The translations under genes were made by a program, and so were the position numbers. Positions 34,861 to 45,281 of a stretch of 64,000 nucleotides of DNA are shown piece after piece. The DNA comes from Frateuria soli (GTDB lineage Bacteria > Pseudomonadota > Gammaproteobacteria > Xanthomonadales > Rhodanobacteraceae), in contig NZ_CP088252.1 in the NCBI RefSeq assembly GCF_021117385.1, positions 2,170,001 through 2,234,000 on the forward strand, written 5' to 3'. The notes beneath the pieces are model-generated. The model saw only the letters and a program-made list of their open reading frames with translations. It had not been told where the DNA came from and did not search any database. Every line of letters starts with the position of its first letter. The first letter of the stretch is position 1.

Positions 34861-36240
34861 ATGCGCCAGTCCTACCTGACCGAACCCCTGGTGATGCTGG
34901 CAACGGTGCTGCAGTGGCTCGTGCTGGCCACTCTCGCCGGTGCGCTGGTCGGCACCGGCTGCAGCGCCTTCCTGCGCATCCTGTTCGCCACCTCCGACCA
35001 CATCTACGCCGCGCCCTTGTGGGTGCAGATGGCGGTGCTGCCGATCGGTGGCCTGGCCAATGGCCTGCTGCTGCAGTACGGCAAGCGCCTCAACCGCACC
35101 GGCCTCAAGGATTCGGTGATCATCGCCGTCAATGACCAGCACGGCGCGCTGCCGTGGAAGACGCTGTGGGTCAAGCCGGTCGCCACGCTGATCACGCTCG
35201 GCTGCGGCGGTTCGGCGGGCAAGGAGGGGCCCTGCTCGCACCTGGGCGCGAGCATCGCCTCGGGCCTGGGCGAGCTGCTCAAACTCAACTCGGAATTGCG
35301 CCGGCGCATGGTCGCCTGCGGCGTCAGCGCGGGCTTCGCCAGCGTGTTCGGCACGCCGATCGCCGGCGCGATCTACGGCGTGGAAATGCTGGCAATCGGC
35401 CGCATCCGCCACAACTTCCTGTTCCCGGCGATCGTCGCCAGCGTGACCTCCTACGAGGTCAGCCGCTTCTGGGGCGTGCCCTACCCGCGCATCGCCGTAT
35501 CCTTCGTGGGCGACTTCACCGAGCTTCTGTTCCTCAAGACGGTTGCGATCGGCATCCTGTGCGGCGCGGTGGCGTGGGTGTTCATCGAGCTGCTGCACGG
35601 GGCACGCCGGCAGTTCGCCCGGCTGCGCGATCGCTTCGACATCCCGCAGCCACTGATGCCCGCCATCGGCGGCGTGGTGCTGGCGCTGCTGATCCTGGTG
35701 ATTCCCTACGACTACATGGGCCTCAGCCTGCCGCTGATGGACCGCGCGCTGCAAGGCGAGCCGATGCCCTACCTGGGCTTCCTGTGGAAGGCGCTGCTGG
35801 TCGCGGTCACGCTGGGCTCGGGCTTCTACGGCGGGCTGATCACCGAGCAGTTCGTGATGGGCGCGGTGGTCGGCGGCGCCTTCGCCCACCTGTTCGCCCT
35901 GCAGCCGGCGCTGGGCGCGGCGGTCGGGCTCGTGGCGGTGGTCGCGGCCGCCTCCAACACGCCGATCGCCGCGATCCTGATGGGGGTCGAACTGCTGGGC
36001 GGCGACAGCACGCTCTACGTCGCCGGCGCCTGCATCGCCGCCTACCTCATCGTCGGCCACCGCAGCGTGTATCCGGAACAGCAGATTGCCGGCACCAAGA
36101 GCTCGTGGATGACCGCCCGCGCCGACGTGCTGGTGAGCGAGGAAAAGGTGCGGCTCTCGCGCGAGCTGGTGCGCTGGTGGCACGATCGCCGCCCCGGTGT
36201 GCCGCCCGCGCCGACCGAGCCGCCGGAGGACAAGCTCTGA
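34861..36240 (+). CDS. ClC-family chloride channel/transporter
   Basis: A 459-aa polytopic inner-membrane protein with about ten to twelve hydrophobic segments. The ClC signature GSAGKEGPCSHLGASIAS is present, with Glu in GKEGP corresponding to the gating glutamate of E. coli ClcA (GREGP). ASVFGTPIAGAIYGVEM and AAASNTPIAAILMGVELLGG provide the ion-binding loops. The first-helix serine motif (GSGIP) is altered. There is no CBS domain. Role: chloride or fluoride efflux and acid tolerance are possible; the ion is not fixed by sequence. pyrC follows 42 bp later, so co-transcription is possible. Confidence 0.9.
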   Translation: MRQSYLTEPLVMLATVLQWLVLATLAGALVGTGCSAFLRILFATSDHIYAAPLWVQMAVLPIGGLANGLLLQYGKRLNRTGLKDSVIIAVNDQHGALPWKTLWVKPVATLITLGCGGSAGKEGPCSHLGASIASGLGELLKLNSELRRRMVACGVSAGFASVFGTPIAGAIYGVEMLAIGRIRHNFLFPAIVASVTSYEVSRFWGVPYPRIAVSFVGDFTELLFLKTVAIGILCGAVAWVFIELLHGARRQFARLRDRFDIPQPLMPAIGGVVLALLILVIPYDYMGLSLPLMDRALQGEPMPYLGFLWKALLVAVTLGSGFYGGLITEQFVMGAVVGGAFAHLFALQPALGAAVGLVAVVAAASNTPIAAILMGVELLGGDSTLYVAGACIAAYLIVGHRSVYPEQQIAGTKSSWMTARADVLVSEEKVRLSRELVRWWHDRRPGVPPAPTEPPEDKL

Positions 36241-36282
36241 GATGCCACGCCCGGAAAACGGCAACCCGCTAGACTCTTGCCA

Positions 36283-37323
36283 ATGAGCACGACCCACCTC
36301 ACCCTGACCCGTCCCGACGACTGGCACCTGCACCTGCGCGACGGCGCCATGCTGGCCGCCGTGCTGCCGCATACCGCCCGCTGCTTCGCGCGCGCCATCG
36401 TGATGCCGAACCTGAAGCCGCCGGTGGCCACCGTGGCGCTGGCCCGCGCCTACCGCGAACGCATCCTGGCCGCGCTGCCCGCGGGCGCGCAGTTCGAGCC
36501 GTTGATGACGCTGTACCTGACCGAGGCGACCACGCCGGAGGACATCGCCGAAGCACGCGCCAGCGGCTTCGTGCACGCCATCAAGTACTACCCGGCCGGG
36601 GCCACCACCAACGCGGCCAGCGGCGTCACCGACCTGCGCCGCTGCTACCGGGTGTTCGAAGCCATGGAGAAGCACGGGCTGCCATTGCTGATGCACGGCG
36701 AGGTCACCGATCCGGCCGTGGACGTGTTCGACCGCGAACCGGTGTTCGTGGAACGCCATCTGACCACGCTGCAGCGCGACTTCCCGGCGCTGCGCATGGT
36801 GCTCGAACACATCACCACGCGCGAGGCGGCCCAGTTCGTGCGCGAGGCACCGGCGCACGTCGGCGCCACCATCACGCCGCAGCACCTGCTCATGAACCGC
36901 AACGCCATCTTCGCCGGCGGCCTGCGCCCGCACAGCTACTGCCTGCCGGTACTCAAGCGCGAAAGCCATCGCCAGGCGCTGGTCGAGGTCGCCACCAGCG
37001 GCGACCCGAGTTTTTTCCTGGGCACCGACAGCGCCCCGCATCCGCGCCATGCGAAGGAGAGCAGCTGCGGCTGCGCCGGCATCTATTCCGCGCATGCGGC
37101 CATCGAGCTTTATGCCGAGGCCTTCGAGGCCGCCGGCGCGCTGGACAGGCTGGAGGCCTTCGCCAGCTTCCACGGCGCCGACTTCTACGGCCTGCCCCGC
37201 AATACCGGCACGATCACCTTGCTCAGGCAGCCGTGGACGGTACCGGAGGAAGTCGATTTCGGCGGCGTGCCCGGGGTGCCGATGCGCGCGGGCGAAACCC
37301 TCGCCTGGCGGCTGGAGGCCTGA
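36283..37323 (+). CDS. pyrC: Dihydroorotase
   Basis: A 346-aa enzyme that cyclises carbamoyl-aspartate to dihydroorotate in pyrimidine synthesis. The zinc ligands are in [10 protein letters not shown] (His15, His17), with the carboxylated Lys in [13 protein letters not shown], His in MHGEVTD and LEHITT, and the catalytic Asp in FLGTDSAPH. Length equals E. coli PyrC (type II DHOase, 348 aa). I start at the second ATG (MSTTHLTL). It closely follows the ClC gene. Confidence 0.97.
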   Translation: MSTTHLTLTRPDDWHLHLRDGAMLAAVLPHTARCFARAIVMPNLKPPVATVALARAYRERILAALPAGAQFEPLMTLYLTEATTPEDIAEARASGFVHAIKYYPAGATTNAASGVTDLRRCYRVFEAMEKHGLPLLMHGEVTDPAVDVFDREPVFVERHLTTLQRDFPALRMVLEHITTREAAQFVREAPAHVGATITPQHLLMNRNAIFAGGLRPHSYCLPVLKRESHRQALVEVATSGDPSFFLGTDSAPHPRHAKESSCGCAGIYSAHAAIELYAEAFEAAGALDRLEAFASFHGADFYGLPRNTGTITLLRQPWTVPEEVDFGGVPGVPMRAGETLAWRLEA

Positions 37324-37486
37324 CCGCCTTCGGCCCGGTCGGGGTCGACACCGGCTCGAGCGGCAGCAGCCCCGGGCTTGCAGGCGCCGTGCCTCGCCTC
37401 GATGGCATGAGCCGTGGCATGTGACCCGGATTCGCCAGCTCGCGCGGAGCATCCTTGTCACCTGCCTTTCCCGGAGGAGCCGCTCC

Positions 37487-38353
37487 ATGCACCTGTTGCC
37501 ACGCGTTTTCCTGCTTTGCGGCCTTGCGCTCGCATCGACCACCGCCGGCGCCGCGCCTGCAACGGACAACCACGACCTTCGCGTCATGACGTTCAACGTG
37601 CGCTACGGCGAGGCCGACGACGGCATCAACGCCTGGCCGCGACGCCGTGACCTGATGGTCCAGGTGATCCGGCAGGAACACCCCGACATCCTGGGCACGC
37701 AGGAACTGCTCAGGCCACAGGCCGACTACCTGCAGCGGCACCTGCCGGGCTACACGTGGTTCGGCATGGGTCGCAACGGCAACGAGATCGACCGCAACGG
37801 CAATGAGCACATGGGCGTCTTCTACGACGAGGCGCGCCTGGAAGTGCTCGGGTCCGGCAATTTCTGGTTCTCGGATACCCCGGACAAGCCCGGAAGCATT
37901 GGCGCCGGCCTGTTGATGCCGCGCATGGTCACCTGGGCGAAGTTCCGCGACCGACGCAGCGGCAGGGAGTTCTACTTCTACGACACGCACTTTCCCTACC
38001 GCGACGGCGAGGAGGCGGAGGCGACCCGCGCGCGCTGTGCGGAGGAGATCCGCCGGCGCCTGGCAGAACTGCCCGCGTCACTGCCGTTCATCCTGACCGG
38101 CGACTTCAACGCCACGCCAGGCAGCAGGACGCATGCCGTCCTGACCGATGTCCTGCACGATGCGCGCACGTCGGCGCCACGGCACGAGGGCCCCGACGGC
38201 ACCTTCCACGACTTCACCGGCCAGGCGACCCGCCGCATCGACTGGATCCTCTATCGCGGCCTGAAGGCCGACGACGTCCGCACGATCACCACGCACGACG
38301 GCAAGGTCTATCCGTCGGACCACTTCCCGGTGGTGGCCGATTTCGACTGGTAG
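37487..38353 (+). CDS. Exported endonuclease/exonuclease/phosphatase-family hydrolase
   Basis: 288 aa with a signal peptide (MHLLPRVFLLCGLALASTTAGA). The EEP fold motifs are all present: LRVMTFNVRYGE (Asn), ILGTQELL (metal Glu), FYFYDTHFPY (His), FILTGDFNATPGS (Asp and Asn) and YPSDHFPVVADF (Asp-His). Related exported proteins cleave phosphodiesters in nucleic acids, sphingomyelin or inositol lipids; the substrate is not defined. GGAGGAG lies eight bases before ATG 37487. Confidence 0.92.
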   Translation: MHLLPRVFLLCGLALASTTAGAAPATDNHDLRVMTFNVRYGEADDGINAWPRRRDLMVQVIRQEHPDILGTQELLRPQADYLQRHLPGYTWFGMGRNGNEIDRNGNEHMGVFYDEARLEVLGSGNFWFSDTPDKPGSIGAGLLMPRMVTWAKFRDRRSGREFYFYDTHFPYRDGEEAEATRARCAEEIRRRLAELPASLPFILTGDFNATPGSRTHAVLTDVLHDARTSAPRHEGPDGTFHDFTGQATRRIDWILYRGLKADDVRTITTHDGKVYPSDHFPVVADFDW

Positions 38354-38625
38354 CCGACGGCAACGACTGTCGTCCGCCGCGACGCCATCGCCGGACGGGT
38401 CCATGCACGAGGCCGGCACGCGCCGACCCGTCGCGTCTGGCACGGCACCGCGATATGCGCGGGGGGTGCAAAGGCTGCCGCGGCAGAGCGCCTTGCTGCA
38501 TGCCGCAGTCACCGGCCTGGCGGCGCATCGGCAGGCTGCCGCCCACCCGCATGACCGTCAGGTCAGGCGGCGCGCGCTCCGCCCCCGGTCACCGTCGGAC
38601 CGTGACAGGCCGCGCGCCGGTGCCG

Positions 38626-41010
38626 TTAACGGCTAACGTCGAAGTCGGCTTTCTCGGTCGCCTGCGAGCTGCCGCCGACCCAGACCGTGTAGTGCGTGGG
38701 CTCCACCACCTGGCGGCTGTGCACGTTATAGAACGACAACTCCGGGAAGCCGAGTTCGAAGCGCAACTGCCGCGACTCGCCCGGCTTCAGTGTCACGCGC
38801 TGGAAGCCCTTCAGGCTGCGCACCGGTTGCTCGACGCTCGCGCCGAGGTTGCGCACGTAGAGCTGGGCCACTTCCGTGCCTTCGCGCCTGCCGGTGTTGG
38901 TCAGCGTGGCGGTGACCGTCACCAGCGATCCGGCGCCCGGGCGGTTGGCTTCGGCGAGCGGCAGCGTGCCGCGCGACACGCGCACGTTGGAATAGGCGAA
39001 GCTCGTGTAGCCGAGCCCATGGCCGAACGGGAACAGCGCATCGTTCGGCACGTCGATGTAGCGCGAGACGAAGCGCGTCTCGCCGCCGTCCGGCGGCTTG
39101 CTCAGGTCGGCGTCGCCGGCCGGACGGCCGGTCGGGAACTGGTTGTAGTACAGCGGCTCCTGTCCCACCGCCCGCGGGAAGCTCATCGGCAGCTTGCCGC
39201 TGGGCGCCGCGTCGCCGAACAGCACGTTGGCCAGCGCGTTGCCTGCCTCGGTGCCGGGAAACCACACCGCCATGATCGCCGGCACGTGCCTGGCGGCCCA
39301 GTCCAGCACCAGCGGGCGGCCGGAGAACACCAGCAGCACGACCGGCTTGCCGGCGGCCACGACCTTCTCCAGCAGTGCCTGCTGGTTCCCCGGCAGATCC
39401 AGGTGGGCGCGCGAGCCGGCCTCGCCGCTCATCGCCGAGGATTCACCCAGCGCCATCACCACGACGTCGGCCTGGCGCGCCGCCTCGAGCGCGGCATCGA
39501 AGCCCGCGGTCGAATCACTGTCGATGTCGGTCCCATGCGCGAACCGCAGATGTCCGCCGCGCTCCTGCATGCGCCGCTCCAGCGCCTGTCGCAGCGTCAC
39601 CACGTCGGACGCCTGCGTGCCCCCGCCCCAGGCGCCCTGCATCTCGTTGGCGGCATCGGCGAGCGGTCCGACGAGCGCTACGGTCTTTACCTCCCCGCCC
39701 AGCGGCAGCACCGCCTTGCCGCCGGCCGACGCGTTGCGCAACAGCACGAACGACTCCTCGGCGGCGCGGCGCACCAGCGGGCGATGCCCCGGCACCGCAT
39801 GGGTCACCTCGGTGCCATGCGCGTAGGGGTGCTCGAACAGACCCAGCGCGAACTTCACCCGCAGCACGCGCCGCACCGCCTCGTCCACGGTAGCCATCGA
39901 CAGCCTGTCTTCGGCCAGCAGCCTGGGGATCTGCGTGTCGTAGAAGTGGGACATCATGTCCACGTCCACGCCCGCCTCCAGCGCCTTCTCGGTCGCGGTG
40001 GCGGCGTCGAGCGCGATGCCGTGGTGGGTCAGTTCCATCACCGCCGTGTAATCGCTGACCACGAAGCCGTTGAAGCCCCATTCCTGACGCAGGATCTCGT
40101 CCATCAGGTAGGGGTCGGCGGTGGCGGGCACGCCGTTGAGCGCGTTGAACGAGCTCATCATCGTTGCCGCGCCGGCCTCGACCGCCGCCTTGTACGGCGG
40201 CAGGTAGACCTGGCGCAGACGGATGTCGGACATGTCGGTGGTGTTGTACTCGCGCCCGGCCTCGGCTGCGCCGTAGGCGGCGAAGTGCTTGACCGAGGCG
40301 GCCACGCTGTCCGGCCGGGACAGGTCGGTGCCCTGGTAGCCGCGCACGTAGGCGCGCGCCATCGCCGCGCCGAGGTACGGGTCCTCGCCGGCGCCTTCGG
40401 TCGAGCGGCCCCAGCGCGCATCGCGCGAGATGTCCACCATCGGCGAATAGAACCACTTCACGCCGGCGGTGGTGGCCTCCGTCGCGGCCATGTGCGAGAG
40501 CTCCCGGACCAGCGCTGGATCCCACGAAGCGGCCAGACCCAGCGGCACCGGGTAGATCGTGCGGTAGCCGTGGATCACGTCCGCGCCGAACAGGATCGGA
40601 ATGTGCAGGCGGCTGTGCACCGCCGCCTCCTGGAAGGCACGCGTCTTCTGTGCGCCGATCACGTTGAGCATCGAGCCGAGCCGGCCCTGCTTCGCCAGCG
40701 CCATGGCGTCGACCTGGGTCCTGGTCTCCGGGTTGGCGGCCAGCGCCTGCTCGCCATTGGCGGGCGTCGGCGCGCTGAAGCCCTGATCGTTGTACTGCAC
40801 GAGCTGGCCGATCTTCTCCTCCAGTGTCATTTGCCCGAGCAGCGCCTCGACGCGCCGCTCGATCTCGGGCGATGCCAGTTGCGCGTTCGACGGCGCGGCG
40901 GCGCGCGGCAAGGCGGCGGCCTCCTCCCTGGCGTGCGCAGGTGCAAAGGACACCGTGGCTGCAAGCAGCAACGCGGCAGGAGGCAGGCAGGAGATCGATG
41001 ATCGTTTCAT
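38626..41010 (-). CDS. bglX: Exported GH3 beta-glucosidase (BglX-like)
   Basis: A 794-aa periplasmic beta-glycosidase. Signal peptide MKRSSISCLPPAALLLAATVS ends at AHA. The TIM barrel has IPILFGADVIHG, VKHFAAYGAAE and the nucleophile Asp320 in GFVVSDYTAVMEL. The alpha/beta sandwich has VVMALGESSAMSGEAGSRAH with the likely acid/base region. A C-terminal fibronectin-III-like domain follows (GTEVAQLYVRN; LKGFQRVTLKPGES). Length and order match E. coli BglX. It is divergent from the GH43 gene with a LacI-type operator between, suggesting joint sugar control. Confidence 0.95.
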   Translation of the reverse strand: MKRSSISCLPPAALLLAATVSFAPAHAREEAAALPRAAAPSNAQLASPEIERRVEALLGQMTLEEKIGQLVQYNDQGFSAPTPANGEQALAANPETRTQVDAMALAKQGRLGSMLNVIGAQKTRAFQEAAVHSRLHIPILFGADVIHGYRTIYPVPLGLAASWDPALVRELSHMAATEATTAGVKWFYSPMVDISRDARWGRSTEGAGEDPYLGAAMARAYVRGYQGTDLSRPDSVAASVKHFAAYGAAEAGREYNTTDMSDIRLRQVYLPPYKAAVEAGAATMMSSFNALNGVPATADPYLMDEILRQEWGFNGFVVSDYTAVMELTHHGIALDAATATEKALEAGVDVDMMSHFYDTQIPRLLAEDRLSMATVDEAVRRVLRVKFALGLFEHPYAHGTEVTHAVPGHRPLVRRAAEESFVLLRNASAGGKAVLPLGGEVKTVALVGPLADAANEMQGAWGGGTQASDVVTLRQALERRMQERGGHLRFAHGTDIDSDSTAGFDAALEAARQADVVVMALGESSAMSGEAGSRAHLDLPGNQQALLEKVVAAGKPVVLLVFSGRPLVLDWAARHVPAIMAVWFPGTEAGNALANVLFGDAAPSGKLPMSFPRAVGQEPLYYNQFPTGRPAGDADLSKPPDGGETRFVSRYIDVPNDALFPFGHGLGYTSFAYSNVRVSRGTLPLAEANRPGAGSLVTVTATLTNTGRREGTEVAQLYVRNLGASVEQPVRSLKGFQRVTLKPGESRQLRFELGFPELSFYNVHSRQVVEPTHYTVWVGGSSQATEKADFDVSR

Positions 41011-41046
41011 GGCGACCCGTAATGCAGGCGGCAGCGTCCGCTCGAA

Positions 41047-41064
41047 CGTGAAGACGTTTACACG
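41047..41064. promoter_or_regulatory. LacI-family-like operator between divergent GH3 and GH43 genes
   Basis: CGTGAAGACGTTTACACG is an 18-bp imperfect palindrome in which seven of nine half-site positions pair, with a central CG as in LacI/GalR/CcpA-type operators. It stands 37 bp before the GH3 start and 55 bp before the GH43 start. No LacI-family gene is in the window. Confidence 0.5.
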
Positions 41065-41118
41065 ACCGGGTGTGAAAAGATCCGGATCTCACCGGCGTCC
41101 ATCCGATCGAGGCCCGCC

Positions 41119-42963
41119 ATGCCGCTCGCCCGCCCCCGCCCCTGCCTCGCCCTGCTGGTGGTCGGCGCCCTCGCGGCCCCCGCTGCCGCCGCCGCGGTGA
41201 ACCCGCATGGGCGCACCTGGGCCAATCCGGTCGACCTCGATTACCGCTACAACTACGAGCAGATGAACCAGGGCATCTCCTACCGCACCGGTGCCGACCC
41301 GGCGGTAGTGCGCTTTGGCGAGGCGTATTACCTGTTCCTGACCCTGGCCGACGGCTACTGGCGATCCACCGACCTGCTGCATTGGGACTTCGTCAAGCCG
41401 GATCGCTGGCCGTTCGACGGCCCGGTGGCGCCGGCGACGCTGGTCGCCGACGGCAAGCTGTTCCTGATGCAGTCGGCAATGCAACCGGTGCCGCTGCTGT
41501 ATTCCACCGACCCCGCGCACGGCCACTGGGATTTCTGGACCCGCCTGCTGCCACCGGTGCCCGGCGCGGTCTGGGCCGGGCACGAAAGCGAGATGAAACC
41601 CGGCGACCTGCCGCCCGGACCGTGGGATCCGGGCCTGTTCCGCGACGAGGACGGCAAGACCTACCTGTACTGGAATTCCTCGAACGTCTTTCCGCTCTAC
41701 GGCGCACGGATCGACCTGGCGCTGGACCACGAGGATCAGGGCGAGGGCAAGCGCGTCACCTTCGCCAGCAAACCGCAGGCCCTGCTGCGCCTGCATCCGG
41801 ACCGGCACGGCTGGGAGCGCTTCGGCCGGGACCACACCGACGAGAGCATCGATCCCTACGTCGAAGGCGCCTGGATGAACCGCCATGGCGATACCTACTA
41901 CCTGCAGTACGGCGCGCCCGGCACCGAGTTCAACGTCTATGCCACCGGCGTCTACACCAGCGACAAGCCGCTGGGCCCGTTCCACTACGCGCGCTACAAC
42001 CCGGTCGGCTACAAGCCCGGCGGCTTCGTGGTCGGCGCCGGCCACGGCTCCACCTTCGACGATGCCTACGGCAACACCTGGAACACCGGCACCATGTGGG
42101 TGGGCGTGAACTGGCGCTTCGAGCGCCGCATCGATCTGTTCCCCGCCGGCTACCACGACGACGGCCAGATGTGGCTCGACACCCGCTTCGGCGATTTCCC
42201 GCAGCGCATGCCCGACCACAAGCTCAGGCCTGGCGAGAGCACGTTCACCGGCTGGATGCTGCTGTCCTGGCGCAAGCCTGCCACCGCCTCGTCGCAGTTG
42301 CCCGGTCACGGCCCGGCCGAGGTCACCGACGAGAACCCGCGCACGTACTGGGTCGCCGCACGGGACAACCCGGGCCAGACGCTGACCGTCGATCTCGGCG
42401 CCACGCGGACCGTGCGCGCGGTGCAAATCAACTTCGCCGACTACAAGGCCGGCCGCTACGGCGATGCGCCGGACATCGTCACGCAGTTCAAGCTCGAAGG
42501 ATCCAACGACGGCACGCACTGGACCCTGCTTGCCGATCTCTCGCACGAACAGCGCGACCGGCCCGATGCCTACCTGGAACTGAACCAGCCCGCGCGCATC
42601 CGCTACGTACGCTACGTGCACGGGCACGTTGGCGCCAGGCACCTGGCGATCTCCGACCTGCGCGTGTTCGGCAATGCCGACGGTGCGCCGCCACCGGCGC
42701 CGGAGCTGGTTTCCGCCACTCGCGATGCGGACACGCGCAACGCCGAAATCGTCTGGAAGCCGGTGCCGGGCGCCGTGGGCTACAACGTGCGCTGGGGACT
42801 GTCCGCCGATCGCCTGCACGAGACCTACCAGCGCTTCGCCGACCGGCCCACGCACCTGGAACTTCGCGCGCTCAGCAAGGGAGTGCGTTACGCGGTGGCG
42901 GTCGAGGCGTTCGACGAACGGGGGGTGTCGAAGCTGTCGCGGGTGGCCTGGCTCGAACCCTGA
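41119..42963 (+). CDS. Exported GH43-like glycosidase with discoidin and Fn3 domains
   Basis: A 614-aa secreted enzyme. Signal peptide to AAAA at about residue 26. The five-bladed propeller of GH43 carries the triad: base Asp60 (TGADPAVVRF), pKa-setting Asp170 (GPWDPGLFRDEDG) and acid Glu249 (YVEGAWMNRHG). A discoidin-type F5/8 domain (about 385-520; ASSQLPGHGPAEVTDENPRT) and an Fn3 domain (about 525-614; VWKPVPGAVGYNVRWG) follow, for sugar binding. Activity is likely on arabinose-, xylose- or galactose-containing glycans. It is divergent from the GH3 gene. Confidence 0.92.
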   Translation: MPLARPRPCLALLVVGALAAPAAAAAVNPHGRTWANPVDLDYRYNYEQMNQGISYRTGADPAVVRFGEAYYLFLTLADGYWRSTDLLHWDFVKPDRWPFDGPVAPATLVADGKLFLMQSAMQPVPLLYSTDPAHGHWDFWTRLLPPVPGAVWAGHESEMKPGDLPPGPWDPGLFRDEDGKTYLYWNSSNVFPLYGARIDLALDHEDQGEGKRVTFASKPQALLRLHPDRHGWERFGRDHTDESIDPYVEGAWMNRHGDTYYLQYGAPGTEFNVYATGVYTSDKPLGPFHYARYNPVGYKPGGFVVGAGHGSTFDDAYGNTWNTGTMWVGVNWRFERRIDLFPAGYHDDGQMWLDTRFGDFPQRMPDHKLRPGESTFTGWMLLSWRKPATASSQLPGHGPAEVTDENPRTYWVAARDNPGQTLTVDLGATRTVRAVQINFADYKAGRYGDAPDIVTQFKLEGSNDGTHWTLLADLSHEQRDRPDAYLELNQPARIRYVRYVHGHVGARHLAISDLRVFGNADGAPPPAPELVSATRDADTRNAEIVWKPVPGAVGYNVRWGLSADRLHETYQRFADRPTHLELRALSKGVRYAVAVEAFDERGVSKLSRVAWLEP

Positions 42964-43002
42964 TGCCGTTCCGGGCGCCGCATGCCGGAGAGTCCGCCCC
43001 GG

Positions 43003-45072
43003 TCAGTTTTCCTCGCGCGACCGGGAAACGACTGCGCTCGACTCGGGCAGGGGGAGCTGCGCGGCACGCCCGTAGGCGGTCGCACCCGCACGCCCCCAGG
43101 GATCGGAAGAAACGAGGTTCTCCAGCGGCACCTCGAAGGCCGCCGCGGCTTGTGACGAACCCAGCGGGCTCAAGTGCTGCCGATCGCGGTAGTAGGTCCG
43201 CCCATCCAGCGCGATGCGACAACCGGACGCGTCGCAGAACCGGGCACGCGGATCGACCAGGGACGCGCCGGTCTCCCGCGCCACCCGTGCCAGGACGGCC
43301 AGGGCGGGGGCGTCCGAAACCGTATTGGCGCGGTCGACCCGTCCGCAACTGCCTGGCTCGCCTTGCCCCGGCCAGAGATGGCGCCACCAGCTGGCGCAGG
43401 CCGCCAGGAGGGAGCGCGGTTCGAGCCGGAGGAACGGGATGTCGCGGGCGATGACCACCCGCTTGCCGGCCTCTTCAAGCGTCCGTACCGCCCTGGCCAG
43501 TCCTTGCGCGAACAGCTCGTCGGACGGCCGCGCGGGGCCGTCGAGCGCGACGTAGTGGGTCGGGCGCATCGAACCGGCGCGCCAGGCGCCGGCGATGATG
43601 ACGCCACCCACCCGCGGATCGTCCAGCAGCATGGTCATCACGCGTCGGTTGAAGCTCGAACAGTCGTGCAGCAGTTCCGGGTGCCTGGCCACTTTCGGTC
43701 CCGCTCCCACCAGGAACTGGCACGAGGCCTTGGCCAGCACGACAAGTCCCCACCCCTCGCGAGCCGCCACCGCACGCAGGCCCGCGGCGAGTGCGGCAGC
43801 ATGGCTGTCGCCGACCAGCGCGATCAGCTTTTCGCCCTCGGGGTAGCAGAGCCGGGAGGTTTCGGGCGTGGGGTCGTGATGCACGGCCAGGCAGGGGTTG
43901 TGGTGCGAATCGAATTGCCGGGCTTCGACCACGAACTGCCCGGGCCAGCGCCGCGGAAATCCCTGCATGACCACGGCCGAGCCGACCATCACCAGCGCAA
44001 CGCCCAATACCGCCGCATAGCGCTTGAGCGACACGCGCGCCGGGGACGCTCCGCGTCGGAACGGCGTTTCCACAAAGCGGTAGCTGGCGGCAGCCAGCAG
44101 GCCCGAAAGCGCCAGCAGCGCGATGCGCGCCCAGAGCGATGGCTCCCTCCCCTCCACCAGCCGGGCCATGCTTATCAACGGCCAATGCCACAGGTACAGC
44201 GAATAGGACACCAGTCCGATCGCCCGCAGCGGAGGAAGCGCCAGCACCCGCCGGTTCAACGCCGCCTGGGGCGTACTCAACAACAGCGCGCTGCCGAGCA
44301 CCGGCGGCACTGCCGTCCAGCCGGGAAACACGGTGTCCCTGCCATAGGACATGACCGGCAAGGCGATCAGCAGCAGGCCGGCCCATGCCAAGGCCTCGGC
44401 TGCCGGGCCTCGGACACGCAGGCCGATCCGGTGGATCTCGAGCACCCCGACCAGCACGCCCGCGGCCAACTCCCACGCGCGCGTCGGCAGCAAATAGAAC
44501 GCTGCCCCGGGCTGGATCCGAACGGCCCACACCGCCAACCCCAGCGAACCGACGATCAGGCCGCCAAGCACCATCGGTCGGGCGCATAGCGCAAGCCGCG
44601 GAAGCAGCAGCATCACCAGCGGCGCAACCAGGTAGAACTGCTCTTCGACGCCCAGCGACCACGTCATCAACAGCGGATTCAAGTCGGCGGTCGGGTGGAA
44701 GTAATCGAGCGACTGCCACAACTGGACGTTGGAGAGCGACAGCAACGTGGCCACCGCCGTGTGCCCGTAGGATTCGAGGTCCGAGGGCGTGGCGACTACC
44801 AGCATGACCGCATAGGTCACGGCCAGCACCGCCAGCAACGCCGGCAGGATGCGCCGCGCACGGCGGGCGTAGAACGCCAGGTAGGAGAACGTTCCCCAGG
44901 TTGCCTGTTCGTAAAGCAGGCTGCCGATCAGATAACCGGAGATGACGAAGAACACGTCTACGCCGACGAAGCCGCCCGGGGCAGAGAGCCCGTAGTGATA
45001 GGCCAGCACGCTCAGCACGGCGACGGCGCGCATGCCGTCGATGTCGGGCCGATAGGCATTCATCGAGGCCAT
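43003..45072 (-). CDS. OafA/YrhL-type O-acyltransferase with SGNH domain
   Basis: A 689-aa membrane enzyme that O-acylates envelope glycans. The N-terminal acyltransferase-3 domain (about 1-350) has ten hydrophobic segments, starting YRPDIDGMRAVAVLSVLAYH, with catalytic His in LAYHYG and the RARRILPAL motif. The C-terminal SGNH domain (about 400-670) has LVGDSHAAALA (Ser nucleophile) and DRQHLSPLG (Asp-x-x-His). Such fusions modify O-antigen, as in Salmonella OafA. It is alone; no O-antigen cluster is adjacent. The start is 45072, although ATG 45063 is also possible. Confidence 0.93.
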   Translation of the reverse strand: MASMNAYRPDIDGMRAVAVLSVLAYHYGLSAPGGFVGVDVFFVISGYLIGSLLYEQATWGTFSYLAFYARRARRILPALLAVLAVTYAVMLVVATPSDLESYGHTAVATLLSLSNVQLWQSLDYFHPTADLNPLLMTWSLGVEEQFYLVAPLVMLLLPRLALCARPMVLGGLIVGSLGLAVWAVRIQPGAAFYLLPTRAWELAAGVLVGVLEIHRIGLRVRGPAAEALAWAGLLLIALPVMSYGRDTVFPGWTAVPPVLGSALLLSTPQAALNRRVLALPPLRAIGLVSYSLYLWHWPLISMARLVEGREPSLWARIALLALSGLLAAASYRFVETPFRRGASPARVSLKRYAAVLGVALVMVGSAVVMQGFPRRWPGQFVVEARQFDSHHNPCLAVHHDPTPETSRLCYPEGEKLIALVGDSHAAALAAGLRAVAAREGWGLVVLAKASCQFLVGAGPKVARHPELLHDCSSFNRRVMTMLLDDPRVGGVIIAGAWRAGSMRPTHYVALDGPARPSDELFAQGLARAVRTLEEAGKRVVIARDIPFLRLEPRSLLAACASWWRHLWPGQGEPGSCGRVDRANTVSDAPALAVLARVARETGASLVDPRARFCDASGCRIALDGRTYYRDRQHLSPLGSSQAAAAFEVPLENLVSSDPWGRAGATAYGRAAQLPLPESSAVVSRSREEN

Positions 45073-45281
45073 TTCGACGTCCTGTCGATTCAGTCAGCGC
45101 CCGAACCTTGCAGCCCCCGCGTTGAAGACGCGTGAATGGAGAAGCTTGCCGCGCGAGCCTGACTCGCGCGCATCGCCGGAGCCCTGCCTCGAGGCCCCTG
45201 GGCCACGTCGCGGAATCGGCTCGGCGCGATCCGTGGCCGGATCGCATACCCGGCCACCACCCGCGCTCGGCGCAGGCCCGG

